Shown here: positions 15,984 through 26,878 of the stretch, piece by piece
How positions within the stretch are numbered: position 1 is the stretch's first letter
How the letters are laid out: every line of letters begins with the position of its first letter
Assembly (NCBI GenBank): GCA_016874735.1
Contig: VGTI01000012.1
Location: 1 to 64,000 of the forward strand
Length of the DNA: 64,000 nt
Direction of reading: 5' to 3'
From: Deltaproteobacteria bacterium
GTDB taxonomy: Bacteria; Bdellovibrionota_B; Oligoflexia; Oligoflexales; CAIYRB01
Made by a program: the position numbers and the translations under genes
The notes under the pieces: model-generated
The model's input: the letters and a program-made list of their open reading frames with translations, nothing else
Told to the model about the DNA's origin: nothing
Database searches by the model: none

Positions 15984-17613
15984 TGTCCTCACCTCAAACG
16001 GGACCACTTGGCAGAGTGCGGCTCTTCCGGCCACCAACTGGGCGACTCCTGGCACCATAGGGTCGGCCACACCCAATACCGGTGCCTTCACCAGCATCAC
16101 ATCAAGCGCACAAGCCGGTTACGAGGCTAAACCCTTCGGAGCGGCCACAGGAAACACCGGAGAAGTTCGGTTCGACGAACTCGCGGCTAATGGCACTAAT
16201 TACGTCGGGTTCAAGGCACCCGATGTGATTGGTACTAATAAAGTGTGGGTACTTCCTGCTACCGACGGCACGGCAGGCCAAGTGCTAAAAACCGATGGCA
16301 TCGGTAATCTAGGCTGGGCCTCCGATGGAGGCGGCACGGTCACGAGTGTAGGCATCACAGCTCCTGGAGCAGGTATCACTGTCAGTGGTAGTCCTATCAC
16401 CGCCAGCGGCAACATGACGCTTGCCCTTGCTAACGACCTCAGTGCCGTCGAGGCACTCACAACCACAGGTTTAGCAAAACGCACTGCCAACGACACGTGG
16501 ACCACAGTTGCCGATAACTCTGCCAATTGGGACAGTGCCTACACGGACCGACTCAAGTGGGGTGGTGGCGCAACAGGACTCGTTGCAGCGACTGGTCGTA
16601 CGAGTCTTGGTCTTGGTAATTTAGCCACACTTTCTGCAGTCGGTAGCTCGGAGATTAGCGATGGCAGTATCAGTGATGCAGATATTTCAGCCTCAGCAGC
16701 AATAGTTGATAGCAAGCTAGCGACTATCAGCACAGCAGGTAAAGTATCGGGGGCAGCAATTACCTCGGGAACAATCGGTGGAAGTACCGCGATGACTACC
16801 TCTGGTAACATTACGACATCTGGGAGCGTAGGGATTGGGACGACGTCTCCAAACGACAAACTACAGGTTGTTGGCAACATCTCTGGAGACTCGCTGTCTG
16901 TCGGCCCCTATTTGACCGCTTACAATGCGGGTATCGAACTTGGTAACAGCAGCGGCACATCGACTGTTCCGTACATTGATTTTCATTACGGCACTGGTTC
17001 AGCACAAGATTACAACACCCGCATCATCAATTCCGGTAACAACCGTCTCGACTTTACGAATTGGGTTGGTACTCCGTTGTCCCTGAATGCCGGCAACGTC
17101 GGGATCGCAACAACGTCGCCTGGATCCAAACTTCAGGTGAACGGTAATGCTGCAATTGGCTATTCAGCCGCGACCGCAGGTCCAGCTAATGGCCTCGCAG
17201 TGAGTGGCAACGTCGGCATTGGGACGACGGCGCCAGCTGCACTGCTCCAAGCAGGATCATTGACTGAAATAACACCTGCAACAAATACTGGCACAATTAA
17301 AGTGACTGGAACAACCCAAACTAGCCTTGAATCTGTAGGGGGTATCGAGCTTCCTATTGCTACCAACGGTTATGGTATAAAGATGCAGGCTTTGTCAGAT
17401 ACCGGATCCTCATTTGCGATCGCACGTAGGAATGCATCTGCAACTTGGTCTGAAAGCCTCCGGATAAATGCAAATGGCAATGTTGGGATTGGGACAACGG
17501 CGCCGACCCAAGCGCTGGATGTAAATGGCACCATCCGCACCTCTCACGTTAGTATCACGGGCTCACGTTGTAGCTGGTCGGGGTGGGCATGTAGCCCGAC
17601 TTGCGCAGCCTGA
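15877..17613 (+). CDS. Fibre/adhesin B, 3' part after the frameshift
   Basis: This frame only makes sense as the continuation of the gene at 13011; real homology begins at about 15935 with NGTGPVQSVAPGASGSVLTSNG. It carries the KVWVLPATDG region shared with fibre A, then five GxVGIGTTxP-like fibre repeats and a different tip from A (TSHVSITGSRCSWSGWACSP). A TGA at 17611-17613 cuts the Cys-rich tip. The same frame continues for 28 codons (YYQAGTMMGAANNCNG...VQIYCCSF) to a TGA at 17698-17700, and this tail reads like the natural end of the domain. With the frameshift and the TGA, fibre B is probably a pseudogene unless both are bypassed. Confidence 0.72.
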   Translation: MSSTEALVSPHLLPTASSWANGTGPVQSVAPGASGSVLTSNGTTWQSAALPATNWATPGTIGSATPNTGAFTSITSSAQAGYEAKPFGAATGNTGEVRFDELAANGTNYVGFKAPDVIGTNKVWVLPATDGTAGQVLKTDGIGNLGWASDGGGTVTSVGITAPGAGITVSGSPITASGNMTLALANDLSAVEALTTTGLAKRTANDTWTTVADNSANWDSAYTDRLKWGGGATGLVAATGRTSLGLGNLATLSAVGSSEISDGSISDADISASAAIVDSKLATISTAGKVSGAAITSGTIGGSTAMTTSGNITTSGSVGIGTTSPNDKLQVVGNISGDSLSVGPYLTAYNAGIELGNSSGTSTVPYIDFHYGTGSAQDYNTRIINSGNNRLDFTNWVGTPLSLNAGNVGIATTSPGSKLQVNGNAAIGYSAATAGPANGLAVSGNVGIGTTAPAALLQAGSLTEITPATNTGTIKVTGTTQTSLESVGGIELPIATNGYGIKMQALSDTGSSFAIARRNASATWSESLRINANGNVGIGTTAPTQALDVNGTIRTSHVSITGSRCSWSGWACSPTCAA

Positions 17614-17700
17614 TATTACCAAGCTGGTACGATGATGGGGGCGGCAAATAATTGCAACGGGACCGGACCGAACGTTCAGATATACTGCTGCAGTTTCTGA
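17614..17700 (+). pseudogene. In-frame Cys-rich tail behind the TGA of fibre B
   Basis: Twenty-eight sense codons continue the fibre B frame after TGA 17611-17613 and end in YCCSF and a second TGA. The tail has three Cys, as does the last 15 residues before the first stop, so the two halves together would form one disulfide-bonded tip. The next 180 bases to 17880 hold nothing I can support. Confidence 0.45.
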
Positions 17701-17880
17701 TCTTTTATCGCGTCTGCCACCTAGGCCTGCTTCAGCCCTCTGAACAACATTGAACACTAAATGGAAAAACGCTGAAGCATTGACCGGAGTTCCTGCGACC
17801 ACAGCACCAACTAAAGGCACAGGTACCACTGATTAGCTTCTTTGGTGTCGCGTCGGTGACTCAATGGAAGTGCAGTGGAA

Positions 17881-18303
17881 CTAGGTCCCAACCAGTGGCG
17901 GTTCTGTTGATGTGATTTGTTTAGTTGCCCAATCAAGAACCGCACAAGCTAAAGTTAGGGCCTCCTTATACTCATCTTCGGTAACTGGCTCACCCCAACC
18001 TGGGTAACGTGTTTCTACCGCATACTCAGTGAGAGCGGCTGCAGATTCGATATCAGGCGAGATAGTGACACCGGCTACGGTAAGTTGTTCGAAAAGCTTA
18101 CCAATATCGTGAGTGTAGGGAAATTTAAGACCTAGTAATATCATCACAGCTTTGATTGATTTTTCAGCCGCTTGCTGAGCATCAAAGCACAAATCCTCCC
18201 AAAAGCCCTCTGCTGGTTTCGACTGACACGCACGTGCATAGCTGCCGCGAGCTCGACTTAACCATTGTTTAGCGGCGATAATTGAGCGTTGATTAGGCGG
18301 CAT
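17881..18303 (-). CDS. HEPN-domain protein (partner of MNT nucleotidyltransferase)
   Basis: A 140-residue all-helical protein starting at ATG 18303, which overlaps the end of the MNT gene by 11 bases. Family features: WLSRARGSYARAC, CFDAQQAAEKSIKAVMILLG, FPYTHDIGKLFEQL and AVETRYPGWGEPVTEDEYKEAL. In HEPN/MNT pairs the HEPN protein is often an RNase toxin held in check by the nucleotidyltransferase. This one lacks a clear RX4-6H catalytic motif (no His follows the Arg in RYPG), so it is more like the non-nuclease, binding-type HEPN proteins. Toxicity is therefore uncertain. A longer frame from 18354 would run into the MNT gene. Confidence 0.82.
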   Translation of the reverse strand: MPPNQRSIIAAKQWLSRARGSYARACQSKPAEGFWEDLCFDAQQAAEKSIKAVMILLGLKFPYTHDIGKLFEQLTVAGVTISPDIESAAALTEYAVETRYPGWGEPVTEDEYKEALTLACAVLDWATKQITSTEPPLVGT

Positions 18304-18607
18304 AAAGCACTTTACCCTCTTGCAACGCGGGACAAATAACTGTCCAAAAATCATCTTTATGACGGATTAAGTCATCCTCAGTCGCAACGACAAAGTCTAA
18401 AGGTATTCCATTGCGTCGCACGGATTTGTAGAGCAATTGGGCGGTCTTTCTCCGATGTGTGCCGTCCGGCATCACAACCAAAATGTCTAGATCGCTATCT
18501 GGACCAGTCGTGCCACGCGCCGACGAGCCAAACAAAATAATTCGCGTTGGATTAACGAGGGACACGATTTGAGCAACGATAATTTGTACTGATTGTAGGG
18601 ATGCCAT
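18293..18607 (-). CDS. MNT-type minimal nucleotidyltransferase
   Basis: A 104-residue protein with the pol-beta-type motif GSSARG at residues 27-32 and the metal-binding DSDLDILV at 37-44, plus a third conserved Asp in LDFVVATEDD. Such proteins transfer nucleotides (AMP in studied type VII toxin-antitoxin pairs) to a HEPN partner and neutralise it. The pair MNT then HEPN, with overlapping ends, is the usual operon order. The module lies between the end of fibre B and a detached fibre 3' end, in antisense to both. Confidence 0.85.
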   Translation of the reverse strand: MASLQSVQIIVAQIVSLVNPTRIILFGSSARGTTGPDSDLDILVVMPDGTHRRKTAQLLYKSVRRNGIPLDFVVATEDDLIRHKDDFWTVICPALQEGKVLYAA

Positions 18608-18647
18608 AAATTGATTTACCCCATACTAATCGAAACCGATAACATGA

Positions 18648-19307
18648 CAGACTCTATCAAGGACTGCAAAAATCAGCAACGTCGGTATTGGCACAACCGC
18701 TCCAAGTACAAAGCTACATGTACACCAGGAATTCGGTGGTGCCAGCAATGGTGCTTACGGCATTTACTACACCTCAGCTAATACCGGCGATACTGGCTAC
18801 TATCCCCTGGTCCTTAGGCACGGTCTTTCCACCAACGTCATGTATGTGACAGCTTGGGGATATACTTGGACGTCCAATTCGTATGGCCAAGGCTCGGACG
18901 AGCGATTAAAACGAGATATCATCACGACACCTCATGCTCTTAATGATGTGCTTTCCCTGCGTGGCGTGAATTATTACTGGAAGGATCCGGCCAAGGGTGA
19001 TGCCCTTCAACTAGGTCTTATTGCGCAGGAAGTGGAGAAGGTGATCCCCGAGGTAGTTGCGGAGGATAAAGAGGGCATGAAAGCGGTGTCGTACTCTAAC
19101 CTCGTCGCTGTACTGATTGAGGCGATCAAGGAAGAGCATGCAGAGAAAGAGTCGCAAGTCACTGCACTCAAGGCCTCACTTAAAAAAGCGCAAGACGACG
19201 CGGTCTCAGCTAATGCACGTGCGGTAAGCAACGAGGCTACGATCAAAGAGTTAAAAAACCTAGTCTGTCGCCAATATCCCGAAGCAAATGTTTGTGCGAC
19301 TCCGTAA
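18648..19307 (+). pseudogene. Detached fibre 3' end with peptidase-S74 intramolecular chaperone
   Basis: The frame becomes open after a TGA at about 18643 and begins inside a fibre repeat (SNVGIGTTAPSTKLHVHQ). A short tip region (YYTSANTGDTGYYPLVLRHG) is followed by GSDERLKRDIITTPHALNDV, the start of the S74/endosialidase chaperone, with Ser and Lys five residues apart as in the self-cleavage dyad. LGLIAQEVEKVIPEVV and SYSNLVAVLIEAIKE are the other family motifs. A coiled coil (about 50 residues, EKESQVTALKASLKKAQ) and CRQYPEANVC end it. No plausible start or ribosome site precedes the fragment; the internal ATG at 18840 would omit the fibre repeat. It is the 3' end of a third fibre gene, or a donor cassette. 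Confidence 0.75.
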
Positions 19308-19320
19308 TCCATATGAGAGA

Positions 19321-19746
19321 TCACAACGTCTTACGTGACGGCACAACCCAGTTAGCCAACAGTACGCCAAAACTGACGCCGACCGTGATGGCAATGGCGC
19401 TGAGCCCAATGGTCAGCGCATCGTCGAAGCGGCGGCCTAAAGCGGCATTGAACGCGCGGTAAATATAGGTGCCTGGTACCAGCAAAATGACCCCTGGTAT
19501 GAGAAAGCACTGCGCCGGAGCTTTAGTAAACCGTGCTGCTAGATGACTTAAGCAACCAGCACTCAGAGCGGCGAGGAACGAGCCAAAGCCTACGTTCCAG
19601 TCGTGCGGCATCAGCTTTAGCAGGATAAATGGGCAAGCGCCAATCAGTACGGTTAGCCCAAAATAGCGGCGCGGTGTCCTAAAGGCGATAGCAAATGCCG
19701 CCGCACCAAGTATAGCCGCTAAGATCATCGTGCCAGTGTGTTCCAC
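19321..19746 (-). CDS. Threonine/serine exporter, small membrane subunit (ThrE C-terminal half, DUF3815)
   Basis: A 141-residue protein with four or five membrane helices and the ThrE_2 pattern FLIPGVILLVPGTYIYRAF. It starts at GTG 19746, one base after the stop of the preceding gene, with GAGGA eight bases upstream. In one-gene ThrE exporters this domain forms the C-terminal half; here it is separate. It is expected to pair with the product of the preceding gene in the inner membrane and export small amino acids or their derivatives. Confidence 0.82.
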   Translation of the reverse strand: MEHTGTMILAAILGAAAFAIAFRTPRRYFGLTVLIGACPFILLKLMPHDWNVGFGSFLAALSAGCLSHLAARFTKAPAQCFLIPGVILLVPGTYIYRAFNAALGRRFDDALTIGLSAIAITVGVSFGVLLANWVVPSRKTL

Positions 19747-19747
19747 G

Positions 19748-21624
<1,877 letters not shown>

Positions 21625-21673
21625 TCAATAACAAAGACGTATCCACCACCGTTAGTTTTAGGTGACCAAGCCT

Positions 21674-22231
21674 ATGCGCCTCATCCTCGGCATCGATCCC
21701 GGCTCGCGGACGACAGGCTTTGCTCTGCTTCGGTCCAAGAAGCCGCTGCCGCTTGTGCCGCGGGACTTTTCCGTGGTTGAGGCTGGGGTGCTACGTGCTG
21801 ATGCGGCTCTACCTTATGCGCAGCGGATAGGGCTTTTGCACATTGCCCTGTGTGAACTCCTGATGGAGCATCGCCCCGATGTTTGTGTGATTGAGAAGGC
21901 TTTTTTCGACAAAAATGTCAACTCAGCACTCAAGCTCGGCGAACTCCGCGGTGCTTATATTGCAGCCTGTGCGCGCAGCGAGGTTCCTGTGGCTGAGCTC
22001 ACCCCCGCCGATGTTAAGAAGACGATTGCCGGTAACGGCCGCGCGGATAAAGAGGCGATCGCTCTTGCTCTCCATGCCCTGCTCGGCTTTAACCGCGGCA
22101 GTCTGCCTCACGATGCTACCGATGCCCTGGCTATCAGCCTTTGCCATGGGCTCAAGTCGGCCCTGACCAGTCTGGACGGTATGTCAGGTCGGGCGATGAC
22201 ACGACCGCGTCTGCCTACGCTGAGGCGCTAG
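21674..22231 (+). CDS. ruvC: Holliday junction resolvase RuvC
   Basis: A 185-residue endonuclease that resolves Holliday junctions with RuvAB. The start at ATG 21674 is preferred because AGGTGA lies nine bases upstream; GTG 21662 would add four residues. The acidic catalytic residues are visible: Asp8 in LGIDPGS, Glu74 in VIEKAFF, and Asp147 and Asp150 in HDATDAL. Length is close to the usual 170-185, with a short basic tail (RAMTRPRLPTLRR). No ruvA or ruvB is in the window. The stop overlaps the convergent P-type ATPase stop by four bases. Confidence 0.95.
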   Translation: MRLILGIDPGSRTTGFALLRSKKPLPLVPRDFSVVEAGVLRADAALPYAQRIGLLHIALCELLMEHRPDVCVIEKAFFDKNVNSALKLGELRGAYIAACARSEVPVAELTPADVKKTIAGNGRADKEAIALALHALLGFNRGSLPHDATDALAISLCHGLKSALTSLDGMSGRAMTRPRLPTLRR

Positions 22232-24819
22232 GCCCTTGGGCGGAGTACCCGTCGAAAGCCCAAGGCCGCCACGAGGACGCCGCCGCCACCCACCGCCAAA
22301 CATGCAATAATATCAGGTATATAAACCGCCTCAAAGTGGAGAATCTGGCGCGCGACCGGGAGCATGAGCATACCCGTCATGAGCAATCCTGTACCCCCGA
22401 TGACCCAGCGAAAGGCTGCATTGGGGGCCATAACGGTGGCGACGAGCGACCTAGACCAGGAGCGGTTGGCAGTGATGGTGGTGAGAAAGCCAGCCACTAG
22501 GGTCACAAATGTCAAAGCGCGCGCGGCATCGGGACTGTGGTGTTGGCGTGTGTAGAAAAACACAGCTAGACACATGGCTAGGATGGCAAAACCCTGGCCC
22601 ACAGCTGCGATCAGCGTGCGTCTTGAAAAGAGGCGATCGGTTGGTCGCCGCGGTGGTCGTCGCATCAAATCACCCTCGCTCTCTTCAGCCTCAAAAATAA
22701 GTGAGCAGGATGGATCGATGATGAGTTCAAGGAACACAATATGGACCGGTAGCAAAATCAACGGCCACGCGGCAAAAAATACCGGTAGCATTGATAAACC
22801 GATAATTGGGATATGAACGGCTATGACGAAAATCATCGCCTTCTTGATATTGTCATAGATGCGTCGTCCGAGGCGGACAGCGGCGACGATAGACGAAAAA
22901 TCATCGTGAACCAACACCAAGGCAGCAGCCTCTCGCGCCACATCAGTGCCACGACCTCCCATCGCCACACCGATATGGGCCGCCTTTAACGCGGGAGCGT
23001 CGTTGACACCGTCGCCAGTCATAGCGACAACCTCTCCATTAGCCTTGAGCGCAGTCACTAAACGCAATTTCTGTTCTGGAACAACGCGCGCAAAAACATC
23101 GATGTCAGTTATCCGCTGCGCGAGTTCGGCATCAGACATCTGATCAAGCTGCGTCCCGGTCATGACGTGAGCGCTGCGCAAAATTCCAGCTTCCCTTGCA
23201 ATACTCTGCGCTGTGGTCGGGTAATCACCAGTGATCATGACAACGCGAATACCAGCACCTTGGCACTCTGCTACAGCCTGCGGTACTTCGGGGCGCAAGG
23301 GATCCTCGAAGCCCAGGAGACCAACAAGATCCAGTTTGAGATCATGTTGCTCATCGGTTAACGCGGCTTTATGAGCAGTGCCCTGTGCGACTGCCAAGAC
23401 GCGTAAACCCGAAGCGGCGAGCCGCTCGACATCGCGCTGTAGTCGCAGCCTAGCTGGCTCTGGCAGATGGCATAAATCAGCGATAGCCTCGGGAGCTCCC
23501 TTACTAGCGACTATGGCAATGTCATCGTCACCACTCAGCCAAATATGACTCATAGCTAGCATGGCTGGGGTCAGTTCATACTCGCGCTTGAGAGCCCAGT
23601 CTGGGTGCAGATGCTCCGTATCTTTAAGGTGGTGGTCTCCAGCAACAACGAGCGCTCTTTCCATGGGATCGAAGGGATCGCGCTGACTAGCCAAAATTGC
23701 GTATTCGAGCAAGTTATGAACGGGCTCCGGTAATTCCCCAATCATAGAGGTGAGGTCGCAATCTAACTCCTGCGTCCAGAGGCGTCGCAACGTCATGTTG
23801 TTTAGCGTTAATGTACCGGTCTTATCGACACAGAGTACAGTTGCTGCCCCCAATGTTTCAACGGCGGGCATCCGACGCGTTAAGACGCCGCTGCGCGAGA
23901 TCCGCCAGGCCCCTAAGGCGAGAAAGACGGTCAAAACCACTGGAAACTCTTCCGGCAAAATCGCCATGGCCATAGCGATACCTGCGAGCAGTCCTTCCTT
24001 CCAAGACTGCCAGGTGGCGCCCCTAGTCAGCGCATAGGTCACCACAACCACCGAACATGCACATAAGCCGGCAACGGCGAAAAACCTAACGAGACGACCT
24101 GTCTCCTTCTGCAGCGGCGTATCCTCTGGCTCCAACTGTTGTAGCGATTTGCCAATCTTTCCTAATTGCGAGTGCTGGCCCGTAGCCATCACTTCACAAA
24201 TCCCCTGGCCGGCAGTGATAAGTGTACCCGAGTAAACTGAGGGTAAGTCGTCCCCACCCGGGAGTGTCATCGCAGAATTTATCGGCGACGCGCGTTTGCG
24301 CACAGGTACCGATTCTCCGGTTAGTAGTGACTCATCTACAGATAGACTGATGCTGCGACGCAAAATACCGTCTGCAGGGACACGGTCACCTTCTCTGAGG
24401 ATTACGATATCCCCACGGGCTACTTCGCGACCAGCAATACGGCGCTCATTGCCGCCCCGGATTACTAGTGCACGTGGACTTGCCATGTCGCGCAGCGCTT
24501 CGAGGGCGTTCTCAGTGCGTCGCTCCTGAACAATGGTGATCAACATCACGACGATGACGAAGCCGAGCAACATTAATGCGTCAGTGGGCTCACCCATGAG
24601 GAGATAGAGAATCCCAGCACTCACCAACATGAGAAACATTGGCTCGCGCGCCACATCCAAACATATACGCAGCACCGTCCGCTGATCCTGCGAGGGTAAT
24701 TCATTGGCGCCTTCTTGCAGGAGTCGCTGATTGGCCTCGCTTTCGGTGAGGCCAATGAATCCGCTTAGGTCGAGCACCGCTGGGCTTAACTCGGTGCTGC
24801 GTGGGTCTTTAGAGTTCAC
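22228..24819 (-). CDS. Ca2+-type P-type cation ATPase
   Basis: An 863-residue pump starting at GTG 24819. Domains in order: N-terminal cation-ATPase domain (GLTESEANQRLLQEGANELP), actuator with LTGES, membrane helix 4 with AILPEEFPV, phosphorylation site DKTGTLT, nucleotide domain, MTGDGVND hinge, and a C-terminal membrane bundle with LELIIDPSCSLIFEAE. The PEEFP in helix 4 and IDPxCSxxFE in helix 6 are found in a bacterial group near the Ca2+ pumps. Calcium is the best guess for the ion but manganese or another divalent ion is possible. No metal sensor gene is adjacent. Confidence 0.92.
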   Translation of the reverse strand: MNSKDPRSTELSPAVLDLSGFIGLTESEANQRLLQEGANELPSQDQRTVLRICLDVAREPMFLMLVSAGILYLLMGEPTDALMLLGFVIVVMLITIVQERRTENALEALRDMASPRALVIRGGNERRIAGREVARGDIVILREGDRVPADGILRRSISLSVDESLLTGESVPVRKRASPINSAMTLPGGDDLPSVYSGTLITAGQGICEVMATGQHSQLGKIGKSLQQLEPEDTPLQKETGRLVRFFAVAGLCACSVVVVTYALTRGATWQSWKEGLLAGIAMAMAILPEEFPVVLTVFLALGAWRISRSGVLTRRMPAVETLGAATVLCVDKTGTLTLNNMTLRRLWTQELDCDLTSMIGELPEPVHNLLEYAILASQRDPFDPMERALVVAGDHHLKDTEHLHPDWALKREYELTPAMLAMSHIWLSGDDDIAIVASKGAPEAIADLCHLPEPARLRLQRDVERLAASGLRVLAVAQGTAHKAALTDEQHDLKLDLVGLLGFEDPLRPEVPQAVAECQGAGIRVVMITGDYPTTAQSIAREAGILRSAHVMTGTQLDQMSDAELAQRITDIDVFARVVPEQKLRLVTALKANGEVVAMTGDGVNDAPALKAAHIGVAMGGRGTDVAREAAALVLVHDDFSSIVAAVRLGRRIYDNIKKAMIFVIAVHIPIIGLSMLPVFFAAWPLILLPVHIVFLELIIDPSCSLIFEAEESEGDLMRRPPRRPTDRLFSRRTLIAAVGQGFAILAMCLAVFFYTRQHHSPDAARALTFVTLVAGFLTTITANRSWSRSLVATVMAPNAAFRWVIGGTGLLMTGMLMLPVARQILHFEAVYIPDIIACLAVGGGGVLVAALGFRRVLRPRA

Positions 24820-24933
24820 GATGGAGTCCTATGGCGCAAGTTTGCATTCATTAGTTACCGAGCATCGAAAGTATTGTATACGGTTTTTGGTAGCATGAAT
24901 CAGCGGCTCTGCTAGTGATGAGGATGCTTACAC

Positions 24934-26230
24934 ATGGTCTTAACACCCCCAAGACTGACAGGATTCAGAAGTAGTGTCGGCCTAGCCTTGACCCTATCCC
25001 TTGGAAGCATTGGCAGTGCTTCGGATGCTGCATCAACGCCGGAAAACTTTCATCAGTATGTCGATCCGTTGATAGGCACAGGGCCGAGTAACGCGCCCAA
25101 TCCAGTGCCAGGTGGTACCGGCGGTAGTGTATTCCCAGGCGCCACGGTACCTTTTGGTATGGTGCAATTCAGTCCCGACACGCCTAACGGAGAACCGTCC
25201 GGCTACGGCTACAAAGATAGCGAGATTACAGGATTCAGTCTGACTCATTTCAGTGGTGCGGGTTGCCGCAATTTTGGTGATCTACCCATGATGCCCACTG
25301 TGGGCTCCGGCAATGTGCAGACTAAAATTGGATTCTCCCATGCGACGGAACGAGCTGAAGCCGGCTATTACGGCGTTCTCTTGGATAATGGGGTACATAC
25401 GGAACTCACTGCCACGACCCGCAGTGTCTCGCACGCTTCACGTATCCCAAACATGAAATCGCCCGTAACCTAGTCCTTGAGCCTTGGAATTCTGCCGCCG
25501 GGGTCCGTGACGCCTCCGTGCAAATGACCGGACCCAGCAGTATTTCTGGATTCGTAGCAAGCGGCAACTTCTGCAATACCAACAACAAATACACGCTCTA
25601 CTTCGTCGCCGAATTCGACCACCTATTTACGCTGCAAGAAACCTCCAAGCGGAGCTATCTCTTAAGCTGTGCCCAGGGTGATAGCGACCAAGTGCATATG
25701 CGGGTCGGTATTTCCTTTGTCAGCGTGGCAAATGCCGCTCAGAATCTGAGGACGGAAAATTCTGGCTATGATTTCGACAGTGTACGCACTGCGGCGCAGA
25801 CAACTTGGGATCAGTACCTTTGGCAAAATTGCTGTCCCAACTGGTGACAAGGCGGCCCTGACCAAATACTACACGGCGCTATATCACTCGCTTTTACATC
25901 CAAGCGTCTACAGTGACGTTGACGGTGAGTATCTTGGTTTTGACAATCAGTTCCACACAGCTTCTGGTTACACGCAGTACGCTAATTATTCGGGCTGGGA
26001 TATTTACCGGACTCAGGTACAGCTACTCGCATGGCTCTGGCCAAAAGAGGCAAGTGACATGGCGCAATCGTTGGTGGTCGCTGCTAATGAGTGCGGTGCC
26101 TTGCCAAAGTGGTCTCAGGCCAATGGCGAGACAGGCGTGATGGTTGGCGATCCGGGGGCTCTCATCGTTGCCAACATCCATGCGTTCGGAGGCACCAGTT
26201 TTGATACGGCGGCAGCCTTGAAAATCTGCC
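24934..26230 (+). pseudogene. Decayed GH92 family alpha-mannosidase
   Basis: Three frames together encode the first part of a GH92 enzyme: a signal peptide, FHQYVDPLIGTG and GGSVFPGATVPFGMVQFSPDT, then GYGYKDSEITGFSLTHFSGAGC; next FTYPKHEIARNLVLEPWNSA, then TKYYTALYHSLLHPSVYSDV and GYTQYANYSGWDIYRTQVQL. The first shift is one missing base near 25425 (SGLARFTYP lost). The second is one extra T at about 25820 (cctttggc). Similarity stops after FGGTSFDTAAAL at about 26225, so some 350 residues with the catalytic acid and base are gone. The family removes alpha-mannose from glycans with Ca2+. The gene cannot make active enzyme. Confidence 0.85.
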
Positions 26231-26280
26231 CTGACTACGTTGCCCCCGGCAGCATTTTAAAGTTCCGCGTCCAAATAAGA

Positions 26281-26315
26281 ATCCCGAGCCGGCAAATTGG
26301 GGCTCGGGATTTTTT
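26281..26315. terminator. Rho-independent terminator, probably bidirectional
   Basis: Ten-base perfect arms ATCCCGAGCC and GGCTCGGGAT with an 11-base loop, followed by six T on the + strand. On the - strand the stem lies a few bases after the stop of the Cys-repeat gene and is preceded by A6, so it can serve that gene too. Confidence 0.85.
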
Positions 26316-26322
26316 AGTAAGC

Positions 26323-26715
26323 TCAATTGCCGACAAACTGGAGACAACCACCGGTACAACGGAAGTAACCGTTGCGATGTCCCCAAGGTGTCCCAATTTG
26401 TCCCTCGTAGAACCCGACCTGCGCGCAAGTGATACCATCGCGGTTCAGCGCATAACAGGCGTTGGAGGCATAACCACTTCCGCTGCCGACATACTGTAGA
26501 CAGCCATTGATGCAGCGAAACTGGCCGGCATCAAAGCCCCAAGGTGATCCGACTTGCCCCTCGAAGTAGCCCACTTGATTACAAGTGATTCCATCTCGGT
26601 TGTAGTAACGGCAGTCACCCCAGTAATTGCCACCCCAGTTATCATGATGGTGGGCCAGAGCAGTCATAGACCAAGAAGTAAGCATCAGTACGGCTAAAAA
26701 AAGTTTCTTCAACAT
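26323..26715 (-). CDS. Secreted protein of two Cys-rich repeats, unknown function
   Basis: A 130-residue protein with AAAGGAG before its ATG and a signal peptide (MLKKLFLAVLMLTSWSMTALA). The mature part is two copies of one unit with spacing CX9CX22CX3C: Cys 35, 45, 68, 72 and Cys 87, 97, 120, 124. Shared cores are NRDGITC, QVGYFEGQ or QVGFYEGQ, SPWG or TPWG, and GCLQYVG or GCLQFVG. The pattern suggests two small disulfide-bonded domains in the periplasm or outside the cell. I do not recognise the family. The terminator at 26281 follows directly. Confidence 0.82.
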   Translation of the reverse strand: MLKKLFLAVLMLTSWSMTALAHHHDNWGGNYWGDCRYYNRDGITCNQVGYFEGQVGSPWGFDAGQFRCINGCLQYVGSGSGYASNACYALNRDGITCAQVGFYEGQIGTPWGHRNGYFRCTGGCLQFVGN

Positions 26716-26878
26716 GACGAACTCCTTTCAAGTTGAGACGCGTGATGAACCAATCACCACGGTTCAGAGTTCGACACTATGCAAAATTTAATCCCAGCTC
26801 ATAAAGGCAAACCGACATGGTCCGTTGGTGGCGCATGACGCGAGATTCTGTATATCCCGCAGGCGCTTCATGAGTGAT

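Noticed and set aside
17611-17613. TGA of fibre B as a selenocysteine codon
   Set aside because: No SECIS-like hairpin was evident directly behind it, no selenoprotein genes are in the window, and an extracellular fibre tip is an unlikely place; a plain mutation is simpler.
17563-17829. Open frame on the - strand after fibre B
   Set aside because: It overlaps the fibre end, has no ribosome site and no recognisable protein features.
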